A DNA stretch of 64,000 bases, taken from assembly GCF_004804315.1 (NCBI RefSeq), contig NZ_SRXX01000016.1, positions 1 through 64,000 of the forward strand. The letters are read 5' to 3'. Shown here one piece after another: positions 23,857 through 32,203 of the stretch. Both the position numbers and the translations under genes were made by a program. This DNA is from Flagellimonas onchidii. GTDB lineage: Bacteria > Bacteroidota > Bacteroidia > Flavobacteriales > Flavobacteriaceae. The notes under the pieces were generated by a model. It worked only from the letters and a program-made list of their open reading frames with translations, was not told the origin of the DNA and ran no database searches. Within the stretch, counting starts at the first letter, position 1. Each line of letters opens with the position of its first letter.

Positions 23857-25575
23857 ATGCAAATAATTGAATCTTCCCAAGTTTATGACGTCATAATCGT
23901 TGGTTCTGGAGCAGGTGGTGGAATGGCCACTAAAATTTTATCAGAAGCAGGTCTTAAAGTAGCCGTTGTTGAAGCTGGACCATTTTTTGACCCTGCAGAC
24001 CCAGACCAAATGACCCAATTGAAATGGCCCTACGAATCACCAAGACGGGGTGCAAGCACCACGAGGCCTTTTGGGGATTTTGACACCGCTTATGGCGGAT
24101 GGGATATTGAAGGTGAACCTTATACAAAAGAAAATGGAACAGACTTTAAGTGGTTCCGTTCTCGCATGCTTGGTGGACGAACTAATCACTGGGGAAGAAT
24201 ATCGCTTCGTTTCGGTCCTAAAGATTTCAAAAGAAAAGATCATGATGGTTTAGGAGATAATTGGCCCATAGGTTATGAAGATGTAAAACCATATTATGAT
24301 AAAGTAGACAAACTAATTGGGGTTTTTGGCACTAATGAAGGGCTTCCCAACGACCCAGATGGTTTTTTTCTACCTCCCCCAAAACCAAGGCTTCACGAGC
24401 TTTATTACATTAAGGGAGCTAGAAAGTCCAACGTGCCTGTCTATCCTTCTCGAATGTCTATGCTTACCAAAAAAATAAATGACGAGCGAGGTGTCTGCTT
24501 TTATTGTGGTCAATGTTCTAGGGCCTGTCAGGTATATGCTGATTTTTCCGCAGGAACCTGTCTAATCTTCCCTGCTCAGAAAAATGGTGGGCAAATTGAC
24601 CTTTTTGTGAACTGTATGGTTCGAGAAGTGACCACAAATGAAGAAGGTAAGGCAACTGGGGTATCTTATATCAATAAAGAGGATAGGAAAGAATACAAAC
24701 TAAAAGGAAAAGTTGTTGTTTTGGCAGCTTCGGCCTGTAGTTCTGCCCGAATATTACTGAATTCCAAAAGCAAACAGCATCCCAATGGTTTAGGTAACAG
24801 CAGCAATGTTATCGGGAAGTATCTTCATGATTCTACGGGAAGTAACCTTATGGGGTTCATTCCGGATTTAATGAACCGTGAAGCCTATAATGAAGATGGT
24901 GTTGGTGGTATGCACGTATACACCCCTTGGTGGCTGGAAAATGAAAAACTGGATTTCCCTAGAGGTTACCACATTGAAATGTGGGGAGGTCTTGGAATGC
25001 CAAGTTATGGGTTTGGTTTCAATCCAAATGCTTTGAACAAATTTTTTGGATTGCCGGTTGGGGGATATGGAGAAAACCTAAGAAAGGATGTGAAAAAATA
25101 TTATGGTTCCACAATAGGTATGGCTGGAAGAGGGGAATCCATAGCCCAAGAAAGTAACTATTGTGAAATTGACAATACCAAAGTGGATGAATACGGTATA
25201 CCTGTGCTAAAATTCAACTATGAATGGACCGACCATGAGATAAAACAGGTAAAGCACATGCAAGATACCTTTGAAGAGATCATCCACAATATGGGAGGTC
25301 AGGTCATTGGACAAAAAGCTGGAAAGGATACCAATTATGGCATTTTAACTCCTGGAGAAATTATTCATGAGGTGGGAACTACTCGAATGGGTGGCAACAA
25401 GAAAACCTCTGTTGTTAACAAGTATCAACAGATGCATGATGTGGATAATGTTTTCATAGTTGACGCAGGACCTTTTGTCTCACAAGCAGATAAAAATCCA
25501 ACTTGGACCATTTTGGCCTTGGCATGGAGAGCCTCAGATTACATTGTGGAAGAACTAAAAAAGCAAAACATTTGA
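23857..25575 (+). CDS. GMC-family FAD-dependent oxidoreductase
   Basis: The 572-residue protein has an N-terminal dinucleotide-binding motif VGSGAGGGMA (16-25). The GMC cofactor region is GGRTNHWGRISLRF, a Cys cluster reads CFYCGQCSRACQ in the middle, and the C-terminus has GTTRMG and NPTWTILALAWR. It resembles the large subunit of gluconate 2-dehydrogenase-type sugar or alcohol dehydrogenases. The cysteine cluster suggests an Fe-S or structural site in this subgroup. No signal peptide is present; export with its Tat-type partner is possible. The substrate is unknown. The small-subunit gene starts 2 bases after the stop. Confidence 0.88.
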   Translation: MQIIESSQVYDVIIVGSGAGGGMATKILSEAGLKVAVVEAGPFFDPADPDQMTQLKWPYESPRRGASTTRPFGDFDTAYGGWDIEGEPYTKENGTDFKWFRSRMLGGRTNHWGRISLRFGPKDFKRKDHDGLGDNWPIGYEDVKPYYDKVDKLIGVFGTNEGLPNDPDGFFLPPPKPRLHELYYIKGARKSNVPVYPSRMSMLTKKINDERGVCFYCGQCSRACQVYADFSAGTCLIFPAQKNGGQIDLFVNCMVREVTTNEEGKATGVSYINKEDRKEYKLKGKVVVLAASACSSARILLNSKSKQHPNGLGNSSNVIGKYLHDSTGSNLMGFIPDLMNREAYNEDGVGGMHVYTPWWLENEKLDFPRGYHIEMWGGLGMPSYGFGFNPNALNKFFGLPVGGYGENLRKDVKKYYGSTIGMAGRGESIAQESNYCEIDNTKVDEYGIPVLKFNYEWTDHEIKQVKHMQDTFEEIIHNMGGQVIGQKAGKDTNYGILTPGEIIHEVGTTRMGGNKKTSVVNKYQQMHDVDNVFIVDAGPFVSQADKNPTWTILALAWRASDYIVEELKKQNI

Positions 25576-25577
25576 CC

Positions 25578-26291
25578 ATGGATAGAAGAAAGAGTCTAAA
25601 ATCAATTTTATTGGGTGGTGTGGCTAGTGGACTGGCTGTCCATGGGTGTAAACCAAAAGCTGAAGCAGTTGCCGAAGAGGTCGCTCCAGTTGAAAAATAT
25701 ATTTACGGGAGAACCCCAAAAGAAAAGAAACGCGACCAAGAACTGTTCGAAGAAGTGTTTTTCAATAAGCATGAAAAAAATACCATAGCCGTTCTTTGCG
25801 ATTTGATTTTACCGGCATCCGACGATTATGGAAGCGCAACCGATGCAGAAGTTCCGGATTTCATCGAATTCATGGTAAAAGACCTTCCTGAATTACAGAT
25901 TCCACTCCGAGGAGGATTGATGTGGCTTGATCATAAAAGTAATCTAGATTACAATGTTGAGTTTAAATCGGCCACCGAAGAACAACAGAAAGCTATTTTA
26001 GATACCATTGCCTTTCCTGACCCTGAAATTCCAGAGCAGGAACAACCACTGGAGATTCAATTTTTCTCTACTATGCGGAACCTTACAGTTTCAGGATACT
26101 ATACCAGTAAAATGGGTATTAAAGAATTAGGGTACAAAGGTAACATGCCAAATGTGTGGAATGGTGTACCAGATGAAGTACTTGCCAAACACGACATATC
26201 TTATGATGAGGAATGGCTTGCCAAATGTGTTGATCAAAGTAAAAGGGCTATTATCGCAGAATGGGATGACAAAGGAAATCTTTTGACCTAA
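25578..26291 (+). CDS. Gluconate 2-dehydrogenase subunit 3-family protein
   Basis: The start is placed at 25578; the longer frame would run back into the GMC gene. The 237-residue product has a twin-arginine-type N-terminus (MDRRKSLKSILLGG) with a lipobox-like HGC (C24). The subunit-3 domain (about 65-215) starts LCDLILPASDDYGSATDAEV. This family forms the small partner of GMC dehydrogenases. The twin arginine suggests that folded complex is exported and lipid-anchored with the flavoprotein carried along. No cytochrome subunit follows. Confidence 0.85.
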   Translation: MDRRKSLKSILLGGVASGLAVHGCKPKAEAVAEEVAPVEKYIYGRTPKEKKRDQELFEEVFFNKHEKNTIAVLCDLILPASDDYGSATDAEVPDFIEFMVKDLPELQIPLRGGLMWLDHKSNLDYNVEFKSATEEQQKAILDTIAFPDPEIPEQEQPLEIQFFSTMRNLTVSGYYTSKMGIKELGYKGNMPNVWNGVPDEVLAKHDISYDEEWLAKCVDQSKRAIIAEWDDKGNLLT

Positions 26292-26372
26292 GTTTTCTTC
26301 CTTCTTAAATAGTTTGCAAAAGACTATTGTAGCCTGTTAAATTTTAACGATATTTGCCCGCAAATTCCTAAC

Positions 26373-26456
26373 GCCCACGTGGTGGAATTGGTAGACACGC
26401 TACCTTGAGGGGGTAGTGTTCGAAAGGACGTGCTGGTTCGACTCCAGTCGTGGGCA
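26373..26456 (+). tRNA. tRNA-Leu (anticodon GAG)
   Basis: This 84-nt class II tRNA has acceptor GCCCACG paired with CGTGGGC and discriminator A. The D-arm contains GGAATTGGTAGACAC, and the anticodon stem CTACC/GGTAG encloses TTGAGGG with GAG at 26407-26409. A variable arm follows, then T-arm GGTTCGACTCC. CCA is not encoded. It reads CUC and CUU. A strong hairpin terminator follows at 26489. Confidence 0.97.
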
Positions 26457-26488
26457 CTCAAGTTTTAAACAATAAAGCTTAAAGGATT

Positions 26489-26521
26489 AAGGGGAAATTA
26501 GATAATATCTAATTTCCCCTT
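26489..26521. terminator. Terminator after tRNA-Leu
   Basis: A 16-bp perfect inverted repeat (AAGGGGAAATTAGATA and its complement) has a single central base and is followed by CTTTTTT. It serves the tRNA on the plus strand. Confidence 0.8.
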
Positions 26522-26612
26522 CTTTTTTATTTAAAATAACAATTGCAGAAATACTATCTATTTAAGCCAAAAATTCTCCAGCTCGCAAAATACTTTGTAG
26601 CCCTTCGTACTA

Positions 26613-27026
26613 TTATTTTCCAACAGCAGCAAAATCTCTTTTTATGCCTTCTTCGGAAGGTTTCAGAAAAATCATATAAACTATCAGGAATACCCCAATT
26701 AAGACAAGTTCCTCCTTTAAAAATAGAATTATGAACGCAGCTCCCTCCAAAATTGCCCAGCGAATTAATGAAGCTGTCTGATAAAGCCCTATCCTTTCCT
26801 CCAGTTTTAACCTCTCGTCAACACTTTTCAATTGTTGTTTATAAAGAAAGTTTCCCAAGAATATAGCAGAAATTGGAATCATAAGATAAATCAATGAAGA
26901 TGAATCAATTTTTGGGATTTTAAGAAAATCAAGGGAATGCAAGTTTCCGATTACAAAATACGCAAGCACCATTCCAACACATAATGCAACATGAATGGCT
27001 TTTATAGGTTTAAGTTTTTCTTTCAT
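26613..27026 (-). CDS. Small membrane protein of unknown function
   Basis: I do not recognise a named family. From the ATG at 27026 the product has 137 residues; a longer frame adds 30 basic residues and is not preferred. Hydrophobic segments lie at about 10-28, 38-58, 82-100 and 104-122. A charged cytoplasmic stretch (KQQLKSVDERLKLEERIGLY) lies between the second and third. It ends FLKPSEEGIKRDF. It stands alone between the tRNA and the carotenoid regulator. A stress- or envelope-related role cannot be argued from the sequence. Confidence 0.7.
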   Translation of the reverse strand: MKEKLKPIKAIHVALCVGMVLAYFVIGNLHSLDFLKIPKIDSSSLIYLMIPISAIFLGNFLYKQQLKSVDERLKLEERIGLYQTASLIRWAILEGAAFIILFLKEELVLIGVFLIVYMIFLKPSEEGIKRDFAAVGK

Positions 27027-27244
27027 ATAGGTTTGACTTGATAATCTGATCCAATAGATAATTCTTTTTAAACATCTGAATATACGAACTATGGTCTTGT
27101 ATTTTTTTAAAACCAATAAATTTCACATGTAAAAAGTGAAGACCGCAATCAAGGTAAGATATGCATAAATTCAAGAAGTGTTAAACAACGCTCCCTTACA
27201 TCTCTAACCAATCTGTGAATGCAATTGCTTCACCTTATATCTGT

Positions 27245-27314
27245 TAGGTTTTTAAAATAGGTTACAAATTTTAAGAGAATTCTTTAGGTTACGTCCAATT
27301 AAATTGTAAATTTG
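27245..27314 (+). promoter_or_regulatory. carH-type regulator promoter with direct repeats
   Basis: TAAATTTG at 27307-27314 matches TAnnTTTG. Upstream, TAGGTTAC occurs at 27258-27265 and 27285-27292 (27 bases apart) and a partial TAGGTT at 27245-27250 (13 bases further out). CarH/CarA-type repressors bind arrays of direct repeats overlapping the promoter, so these may be self-operators. The remaining DNA from 27027 to 27244 shows no gene. Confidence 0.45.
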
Positions 27315-27335
27315 TTTAACGTTTATATAAAAACA

Positions 27336-28235
27336 ATGAACAATGTAAAAGCTTCTTTCAGTATTCGCGATATGGAAAACCTTTCAGGAATAAAGGCGCA
27401 TACCATACGCATCTGGGAAAAAAGATACAATCTGTTCACTCCCGAACGAACAGACACCAACATTAGGACCTACAGTATTCAGAGCCTTCAAAAGTTGTTG
27501 AATGTGACCCTGCTATATAATAATGGATATAAGATTTCGAAAATTGCCAAAATAGACGAAGCCCAGATACCGATTATGGTCAGGGAAATAGTATCAAAGA
27601 ACAGTGAGGAGAGCCATGCCATAAACGCTTTTAAGCTGGCCATGGTCAACTTTGATCAGACTCTTTTTCTGAATACCTATAGTAGCCTGCTATCGGAAAA
27701 ATCTTTTAGGGAAATTTTCTCGGATGTTTTCATTCCGCTTTTGAACGAGCTGGGTCTTCTGTGGCAGACAGACACCATAAGTCCGGCCCATGAACATTTC
27801 ATTACCCATTTGATCAAGCAAAAACTCTATATCAATACAGAAAAGCTTCAAATGGCAGAACCTACGAAAAAGAATCGTGTCTTTGTCTTGTACTTACCGG
27901 AAAACGAAATCCACGAAATTGGATTGCTCTATATCAATTACGAGATTGCATTAAGAGGCTATAAGTCAATCTATCTTGGTCAGACCATGCCTGTTGAAAG
28001 CCTTAAGGATTTGCTTCAATATTACGATAATATTACCTTCTTATCGTATTTCACAGTTTCTCCAGTAAAAGAGAATCTAAATTTATATTTTAAAAGGTTC
28101 TCAGAAACATTGAATACTTCTGGAAATTCCAATTTATACGTTCTTGGACATCAAATACAAAACGTTGACCCCGAAAAGCTCCCCGATAATATTAAAGTGT
28201 TCAACTCTATTGAACGGGTTATAGATGCGCTTTAA
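27336..28235 (+). CDS. carH: MerR-type regulator with cobalamin-binding photoreceptor domain (CarH-like)
   Basis: The start is set at the ATG at 27336, 22 bases after a -7 element; the longer reading begins with TTG. The 299-residue product has a MerR HTH (about 8-75, IKAHTIRIWEKRY). A helical bundle carries W143-x9-E153-H154, the residues that cover the upper face of adenosylcobalamin. A Rossmann domain has E191-x-H193-x-x-G196, the lower cobalt ligand motif. Both motifs define light-sensing CarH. It is the first gene of the crt operon (17-base gap to crtI), so light-released repression of carotenoid synthesis is the natural model. Confidence 0.85.
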   Translation: MNNVKASFSIRDMENLSGIKAHTIRIWEKRYNLFTPERTDTNIRTYSIQSLQKLLNVTLLYNNGYKISKIAKIDEAQIPIMVREIVSKNSEESHAINAFKLAMVNFDQTLFLNTYSSLLSEKSFREIFSDVFIPLLNELGLLWQTDTISPAHEHFITHLIKQKLYINTEKLQMAEPTKKNRVFVLYLPENEIHEIGLLYINYEIALRGYKSIYLGQTMPVESLKDLLQYYDNITFLSYFTVSPVKENLNLYFKRFSETLNTSGNSNLYVLGHQIQNVDPEKLPDNIKVFNSIERVIDAL

Positions 28236-28252
28236 ATTCACCTTTCGTCCCA

Positions 28253-29713
28253 ATGAAAAAAGCAATTGTCATAGGTTCCGGTTTTTCATCACTTTCGGCC
28301 GCATGCTATCTTGCACGAGCCGGATTGGAAGTTGAACTGTTTGAAAAAAACAGTACGGTTGGTGGAAGGGCCAGACAATTCAAAAAAGATGGATTTACCT
28401 TCGATATGGGCCCGAGTTGGTATTGGATGCCTGATATATTTGACAAGTTTTTTGCCGATTTTGGTAAGCAAACTTCAGATTACTATCAGCTTGACAAATT
28501 GAACCCTGCTTACAAAATTTTCTTTAAAGACGATATCATCACCATAGGTGATTGCATGGGAAAAATTTGCAAAGAGTTCGAACGGGTAGAATCGGGTAGT
28601 TCCACGCACCTAAAAAAATTTATCAATAAAGCGCAGAACAATTATGACATTGCCATTAATAAGGTTGTTTTACGTCCTGGCCTCTCCCCTTTCGAGTTGG
28701 TCACAAAAGAGACTGTATTTCAGGTAGATCAGTTTTTTAAAACTATCAGTTATGAGGTGAGAAAACGGTTCAAAAATCCAAAGCTAATTTCTGTTTTGGA
28801 ATTCCCAGTGCTTTTTTTGGGTGCAAAACCTAGCAAAACTCCGTCTTTCTACAGTTTTATGAACTTTGCCGACTTTGGTTTGGGCACTTGGCACCCTAAA
28901 GGGGGAATGTACCAGATTATCACAGCAATGAAAAGCTTGGCTGAAGAACTTGGGGTAAAAATTCATGTGGATAGTCCAGTTGATGAAATCGTAGTTAATA
29001 GTGGTCAAGTAAATGGAGTTCAAGGTAATGGAATGAAGCACATAGCTGATATTGTAGTCAGCGGCGCCGATTATCATCATTCAGAAAGTTTATTGCCAAA
29101 AAAACATAGGCAATATTCGGAAGCTTACTGGGATAAAAAGATCTATGCACCATCATCACTTCTTTTCTATATTGGTTTTGACAAAAAGTTGCAGCATGTG
29201 GAGCACCATAATTTGTTCTTCGATACGGATTTTGAACGGCACGCCCAAGAAATCTACGATAACCCCCAATGGCCCAGTGAACCACTATTCTACGCTAATT
29301 TTCCATCTGTGACCGATGACTCCATGGCTCCAGATGGCTGTGAAACTGGTTTTTTCTTAGTTCCAATAGCTCCCGGTCTACAGGATACCCCTGAATTAAG
29401 AGAACAATATTTTGATATTGTGATGGATAGATTTGGCAGGCTCACTAAACAAGATGCCAAAAAATCCATTATCTTTAAAGAGAGCTTCTGTGTTAAGGAT
29501 TTTGTTGAACAGTATAATTCATACAAGGGAAATGCCTATGGCATGGCCAATACCTTGAGTCAAACAGCTTTTTTACGACCCAACCTCAAAAGTAGCAAAG
29601 TTGATAATTTGTTTTTCACAGGTCAGCTTACAGTTCCCGGTCCAGGTGTTCCACCGTCATTGATCTCAGGAAAACTAGTATCTGATCTGATAACCAAAAA
29701 ACTTGGATTATGA
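28253..29713 (+). CDS. crtI: Phytoene desaturase
   Basis: The 486-residue FAD enzyme starts AIVIGSGFSSLSAACYLARA with GGRARQFKKDGFTFDMGPSW after it, and has the CrtI C-terminal signature GQLTVPGPGVPPSLISGK. It converts phytoene to lycopene at the membrane. Its stop overlaps the crtB start (TATGA), showing coupling. Confidence 0.95.
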   Translation: MKKAIVIGSGFSSLSAACYLARAGLEVELFEKNSTVGGRARQFKKDGFTFDMGPSWYWMPDIFDKFFADFGKQTSDYYQLDKLNPAYKIFFKDDIITIGDCMGKICKEFERVESGSSTHLKKFINKAQNNYDIAINKVVLRPGLSPFELVTKETVFQVDQFFKTISYEVRKRFKNPKLISVLEFPVLFLGAKPSKTPSFYSFMNFADFGLGTWHPKGGMYQIITAMKSLAEELGVKIHVDSPVDEIVVNSGQVNGVQGNGMKHIADIVVSGADYHHSESLLPKKHRQYSEAYWDKKIYAPSSLLFYIGFDKKLQHVEHHNLFFDTDFERHAQEIYDNPQWPSEPLFYANFPSVTDDSMAPDGCETGFFLVPIAPGLQDTPELREQYFDIVMDRFGRLTKQDAKKSIIFKESFCVKDFVEQYNSYKGNAYGMANTLSQTAFLRPNLKSSKVDNLFFTGQLTVPGPGVPPSLISGKLVSDLITKKLGL

Positions 29714-30549
29714 AATCTATTTTTGATCATGTTTCCTACGATTGCAGCAAAATTGTGACTCAACGATACAGTACTTCGTTTGCCCTAGCCACAAAAATGT
29801 TGTCAACCTCCATTCGAAAGGACATATATAATATCTACGGCTTTGTGCGATTTGCTGACGAAATTGTAGATACCTTTCACGATTATGATAAAAAGGTGTT
29901 GTTCGAGAACTTTGAAGCATCCCTTGAAGCCGCTTTGGAAAACAAAATAAGTTTAAACCCTATCTTAAATTCTTTTCAACACACATATCATAAATATGAT
30001 ATCCCTCACCATCTTGTTGAAGCGTTTATGAAAAGTATGCGGATGGACCTCACCAAAAAAAAATATACCACATATGAGGAATACAAAGAATACATATATG
30101 GGTCTGCGGATGTGGTTGGTCTTATGTGTCTCTGCGTTTTTGTCAGTGGTGATAAAGAGAAATATCATGAGCTAAGAGAATCAGCGATGGCTTTAGGCTC
30201 AGCATTTCAAAAGGTAAATTTTCTGCGTGACTTGAAAGCCGACTATGAAGATTTGGAACGATCTTATTTTCCAAACACGAATCTGAAAGAGTTGGACGAG
30301 GTTTCCAAAAAACGAATCGTAGATGAAATAAAAGCTGACTTTGCCTTGGGGTATTCCGGAATTGTGAAGCTTCCGGAGGAAGCGAAATTTGGTGTATATA
30401 CCGCATACAGGTATTACAAAAAACTGTTGCATAAACTGCAGAGCACACCACCTTTGGAAATAAAAAACACAAGAATCCGAGTTCCCAATTATCAAAAATT
30501 CGGACTTTTGGCAGAATCATACTTGAATTGTAAACTACAGTTGATTTAA
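29710..30549 (+). CDS. crtB: Phytoene synthase
   Basis: The 279-residue trans-isoprenyl synthase has two Asp-rich motifs: RFADEIVDTFHDYD near residue 50 and NFLRDLKADYED near residue 170. The YGFVRFADE context is typical of CrtB. It joins two geranylgeranyl diphosphates to phytoene. It sits between crtI and crtZ with no free bases. Confidence 0.95.
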   Translation: MKSIFDHVSYDCSKIVTQRYSTSFALATKMLSTSIRKDIYNIYGFVRFADEIVDTFHDYDKKVLFENFEASLEAALENKISLNPILNSFQHTYHKYDIPHHLVEAFMKSMRMDLTKKKYTTYEEYKEYIYGSADVVGLMCLCVFVSGDKEKYHELRESAMALGSAFQKVNFLRDLKADYEDLERSYFPNTNLKELDEVSKKRIVDEIKADFALGYSGIVKLPEEAKFGVYTAYRYYKKLLHKLQSTPPLEIKNTRIRVPNYQKFGLLAESYLNCKLQLI

Positions 30550-30999
30550 ATGAAAATATTTCTTTGGATTCTAATATTTCTAGGCACCTTTTCCGTAATG
30601 GAATTTATGGCTTGGTTCACCCATAAATATGTAATGCACGGCTTTTTATGGAGCTTACATAAGGACCATCACAAGAAGGACCATGACTCTTGGTTTGAGC
30701 GAAATGATGCTTTCTTTATTTTCTACGCCGCTGTGAGCATGGCATGCTTCTATTTGGGTGCAGAAACCAGTTTTTGGTATGGGTGGCCACTAGGTTTCGG
30801 TATCTTGGCGTATGGAATTGCCTACTTTTTTGTACATGATATTTTTATACATCAACGTTTTAAACTGTTCCGAAATGCCAATAACTGGTACGCTCGCGGT
30901 GTAAGAAGGGCACATAAAATCCATCATAAACATTTGGGCAAAAAAGATGGGGAATGTTTTGGAATGCTGGTGGTTCCTTTTAAGTACTTCAAAAAATAG
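30550..30999 (+). CDS. crtZ: Beta-carotene hydroxylase
   Basis: The 149-residue membrane di-iron hydroxylase has the histidine boxes HKYVMH, HKDHHKKDHD, HDIFIH and RRAHKIHHKH, with four hydrophobic segments. It adds 3- and 3'-hydroxyls to beta-carotene to give zeaxanthin. Its start codon follows the crtB stop directly. The lycopene cyclase needed between crtI and crtZ products is not encoded here. The end overlaps the convergent TlpA-like gene by 11 bases. Confidence 0.95.
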   Translation: MKIFLWILIFLGTFSVMEFMAWFTHKYVMHGFLWSLHKDHHKKDHDSWFERNDAFFIFYAAVSMACFYLGAETSFWYGWPLGFGILAYGIAYFFVHDIFIHQRFKLFRNANNWYARGVRRAHKIHHKHLGKKDGECFGMLVVPFKYFKK

Positions 31000-31561
31000 T
31001 TTCTTCTGCTAAAAGTTCATCCAGTAGGTTTCTTATTTTTTCCGAATTCCAGTTGGCAGCCCCCTTTTCATCTACTACTATCTTGCCCGATTTGCTAATT
31101 ATGTATGTTGCTGGAATACTTCGAGAAAATAATGCTTTAGGAATTTCCGATTCTTCAAAGTAGACTGGAAGCTGATAATTCTTCCTATTCAAAAACTTGG
31201 ATACTTTTTCAGTATTTTCTTCTGTCACAAATAGAAACTTCACCCGGTCACCATAGTCATTATACAATTTCTGTAGGCTTGGCATTTCCGCCACACATGG
31301 TGGACACCAGGTTGCCCAAAGGTTTATCAACACAACCTCTCCTTTGTTCGACTCCAAGTTTATCCGATTTCCGTTCAAATCGACCAAGCTCCAATCATAA
31401 CTGGTCATATGTTGTTGTTTACTGCCTTCTATAATATCTGCAGAGAATGCGAAGAGTTTTCCGACCATAACACGGGCATGGAATCCTATAGGCGTAAATA
31501 CAATTAGCACTATGGCCAATATCCAAATGACATTGCTTATCTGCTCCTTAGAAAATTTCAT
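30989..31561 (-). CDS. TlpA-like membrane-anchored thiol-disulfide protein
   Basis: From the ATG at 31561 it has 190 residues (the longer frame starts with TTG). One N-terminal transmembrane anchor (about 10-27) is followed by a periplasmic thioredoxin-like domain with WATWCPPC (C86, C89) and a cis-proline in IPATYI. Family members reduce disulfides of apocytochrome c or other exported proteins. It follows a related gene without the cysteines (31566-32126), and the two sequences align along their length. Confidence 0.85.
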   Translation of the reverse strand: MKFSKEQISNVIWILAIVLIVFTPIGFHARVMVGKLFAFSADIIEGSKQQHMTSYDWSLVDLNGNRINLESNKGEVVLINLWATWCPPCVAEMPSLQKLYNDYGDRVKFLFVTEENTEKVSKFLNRKNYQLPVYFEESEIPKALFSRSIPATYIISKSGKIVVDEKGAANWNSEKIRNLLDELLAEETIF

Positions 31562-31565
31562 TATA

Positions 31566-32126
31566 CTATTCGGCAATCAATTTATCCAACAAGTCGTACA
31601 CCTTGGTCGTACTCCAATCAGCAATCTTTCTTTTATAGATTACAATATTACCAGATTTATCAATTAGATAAGAGGCAGGCACCTCATCCGGATTAATGGG
31701 TATTTTTTCGCCAATAATCAAATAGGTCACTGGAAAAGTAAATCCCGTTTTGGCCATAAACTCTTCCACCGGAGGTCGGTTTTCATTGGTGATAATATAG
31801 AAATCCATTTTGCCCTTATACTTATCATACATTTCCTGGATGCTTGCCAATTCTGCTTCACTGGGCAACCGCCAGGATGCCCAAAGGTTAATAAAAATGA
31901 CATTACCCTTTGACTTTTCAAAATTGAAGAAATTCCATTCGGCATCTTTGAGCTTCCAATCGTAATCTGTAATTTTTTCGCGCTTTGACTCCTCTATGAC
32001 AGGGGGCGAAGAAGCAAAAATCCGATTCAATAAAACTTTGCCATAATGCCCCATAGGAGTCACAAAAAAGGAAAGTACAAAAAGAATAATGGCAATATTG
32101 AAAATGGTCTTCTTATTAATTTTCAT
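31566..32126 (-). CDS. TlpA-like protein lacking the CXXC active site
   Basis: From the ATG at 32126 it has 186 residues, with an N-terminal anchor (NKKTIFNIAIILFVLSFFV) and a thioredoxin-like domain. Where the paralogue has WATWCPPC, this protein reads WASWRLPS, so both redox cysteines are gone; VPASYL keeps the cis-proline position. It cannot be a classical thiol-disulfide enzyme. Partner binding or chaperoning is possible. It overlaps no neighbour and lies 4 bases before its paralogue, a tandem duplicate. Confidence 0.8.
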   Translation of the reverse strand: MKINKKTIFNIAIILFVLSFFVTPMGHYGKVLLNRIFASSPPVIEESKREKITDYDWKLKDAEWNFFNFEKSKGNVIFINLWASWRLPSEAELASIQEMYDKYKGKMDFYIITNENRPPVEEFMAKTGFTFPVTYLIIGEKIPINPDEVPASYLIDKSGNIVIYKRKIADWSTTKVYDLLDKLIAE

Positions 32127-32150
32127 TAGGCTAGGGGTTTGGTTAAAACT

Positions 32151-32183
32151 AAGAAACTCCTGATGCAATATCAGGAGTTTCTT
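32151..32183 (-). terminator. Terminator between aconitase and the TlpA-like pair
   Basis: A perfect 14-bp stem AAGAAACTCCTGAT/ATCAGGAGTTTCTT with a 5-base loop lies about 20 bases after the aconitase stop, followed on the minus strand by AGTTTTAAC. Confidence 0.75.
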
Positions 32184-32203
32184 TGAATTATCCGAAAGGT
32201 AAT

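Noticed and set aside
27312..27335. Longer CarH-like start at a TTG codon
   Set aside because: That TTG overlaps the -7 element, so it would precede the transcript start.
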